Below are positions 6,307-7,096 of a DNA stretch of 7,096 nt, piece after piece; within the stretch, counting starts at the first letter, position 1; each line of letters opens with the position of its first letter. The notes beneath the pieces are model-generated. The model was not told the DNA's origin. It ran no database searches and was given only the letters and a program-made list of their open reading frames with translations. The position numbers and the translations under genes were made by a program. The DNA is from Nitrososphaeraceae archaeon (GTDB lineage: Archaea > Thermoproteota > Nitrososphaeria > Nitrososphaerales > Nitrososphaeraceae): contig JANWJI010000163.1 of the NCBI GenBank assembly GCA_025449515.1, positions 1 through 7,096 of the forward strand, given 5' to 3'.

Positions 6307-6315
6307 CTTATATAG
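6307..6315. promoter_or_regulatory. TATA box between divergent DUF6659-like and integrase genes, possibly used both ways
   Basis: The minus strand reads CTATATAAG; the plus strand reads CTTATATAG. Its centre is 25 bases from the minus-strand ATG at 6286 and 38 bases from the TTG at 6349. It could therefore serve a leaderless transcript leftwards and a short-leader transcript rightwards. A second AT-rich site, CATATAATA at 6294-6302, is an alternative for the rightward gene. Confidence 0.5.
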
Positions 6316-6348
6316 ACGTTTATTGTTATGTTGGTGGATAAGCAATAA

Positions 6349-7096
6349 TTGAAAATAAAGAACAGTGCGACCAATGTTACCACTATATATGAAACAACAA
6401 TTACAACTAAATCCGGCAGCAATAAAAATAAAAAAGTAAAACAGATCACATCATTAAATTTTGGTTGGTCAGATCGAAAGATAGAGGATGCCGTCAGAGG
6501 CTTACGACCAGAGTTTTCTAGAAATCTTCATAGTATTTCAGAAGAGAATGCTCTTACAATAGCGAATTACATTCTAGCAATGAGATCAGAGATTAATATG
6601 TCTGACCCTTATAGATGGAATAATATTAGTGTATTGTGCAAATTCTCAAAGTATCATGAAAATAAACCATTTCATGAGATAAATAGAGATGATATCCTTG
6701 TATTCTTGGACAGTTTACGAAAGCCAGAGACTTCTGATCCACTGCATAGATGGATTGGGACCTACAACCAATACAGAATCCAACTGTTAAGATTCTTCAA
6801 ATGGCTATATTATCCCGATGTAGACCCTGATAAAAGACCGAGACCAAAAATTATAGAAAATATTCAACAACTCAAGAGAAGAGAAAAATCAATCTACAAG
6901 CCTACTGATTTATGGACCACAGATGATGATCTACTCTTTCTAAAATACTGTCCTTCAAAGAGAAACAAATGCTATCATATCATGGCATATGACACTGGAT
7001 GCAGGCCACACGAATTACTAAAATTAAGGATAAAAGATATTGTATTCAAGAATAGAGGAGACAGACAATACGCTGAAGTTCTGGTTAACGGAAAAA
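6349..7096 (+). CDS. Tyrosine recombinase/integrase, C-terminus cut by window edge
   Basis: The frame is open for 249 codons from a TTG at 6349 to the right edge. The TTG is the first codon after an in-frame TAA (6346-6348). No in-frame ATG or GTG occurs until about 6580, which would cut into the DNA-binding domain, so TTG is the likely start. A GGTGG at 6333-6337 may help as a ribosome-binding site. Residues 1-45 are a Thr/Lys/Asn-rich extension. About 60-150 form the SAM-like core-binding domain (RWNNISVLCKFSKYHENKPF; INRDDILVFLDSLRK; YNQYRIQLLRFFKWLYYPD). The catalytic domain begins near 190, and YDTGCRPHELLKLRIKDI carries the first catalytic arginine, R219. The HxxR and tyrosine motifs lie beyond the edge, so activity cannot be judged. 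Such enzymes cut and rejoin DNA at att sites of archaeal proviruses and islands; stand-alone copies are common in Nitrososphaeria. Confidence 0.88.
   Translation, partial: MKIKNSATNVTTIYETTITTKSGSNKNKKVKQITSLNFGWSDRKIEDAVRGLRPEFSRNLHSISEENALTIANYILAMRSEINMSDPYRWNNISVLCKFSKYHENKPFHEINRDDILVFLDSLRKPETSDPLHRWIGTYNQYRIQLLRFFKWLYYPDVDPDKRPRPKIIENIQQLKRREKSIYKPTDLWTTDDDLLFLKYCPSKRNKCYHIMAYDTGCRPHELLKLRIKDIVFKNRGDRQYAEVLVNGK

Noticed and set aside
1..7096. CRISPR array, tRNA or rRNA gene, insertion-sequence ends
   Set aside because: I saw no regularly spaced repeats, no tRNA-like cloverleaf and no transposase or terminal inverted repeats when reading both strands by eye; weak or degenerate ones could be missed.

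Overview
The window most likely comes from an ammonia-oxidising archaeon of the Nitrososphaeria (Thaumarchaeota), of the low-GC soil Nitrososphaera/Nitrosocosmicus kind. Four things point there: AT-rich DNA with TATA-box promoters at archaeal spacing and little Shine-Dalgarno signal; a regulator joining an AsnC-type helix-turn-helix to a TRASH metal-binding domain; a small roadblock-like protein (DUF6659-like) typical of this group; and Vgb-like and secreted proteins of kinds common in its genomes. The lineage is inferred from protein character, not from a marker gene.

Layout, left to right. Positions 1-514 (minus) hold the N-terminal part of a membrane-anchored, Vgb/SMP-30-like beta-propeller protein that runs off the left edge. 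Positions 608-2833 (minus) encode a complete copper-type P1B-1 ATPase whose only metal-binding N-terminal domain is YHS. Divergent from it, 2936-3463 (plus) encodes the HTH+TRASH regulator. The 102-bp gap between them carries a perfect 20-bp palindrome flanked by two divergent TATA boxes. Positions 3464-4248 form a 785-bp stretch without a convincing intact gene; it holds a probable winged-helix gene remnant on the minus strand and a small hairpin followed by a T-run. Positions 4249-4968 and 5051-5617 (plus) encode two exported proteins of unknown function, each with its own TATA box. Positions 5909-6286 (minus) encode the DUF6659-like protein, and 6349 to the right edge (plus) is the first part of a tyrosine recombinase that starts with TTG.

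The clearest functional unit is the copper module. The TRASH regulator probably senses copper (or a related soft metal) and controls the exporter, and possibly itself, through the shared palindrome. The palindrome core, TACAATTGTA, fits the TACANNTGTA 'cop box' of bacterial CopY repressors, although the archaeal regulator is unrelated to CopY. The secreted proteins might serve the cell surface or periplasm-like space, but nothing in the sequence ties them firmly to copper. The integrase at the right edge suggests that an integrated element begins or ends nearby.
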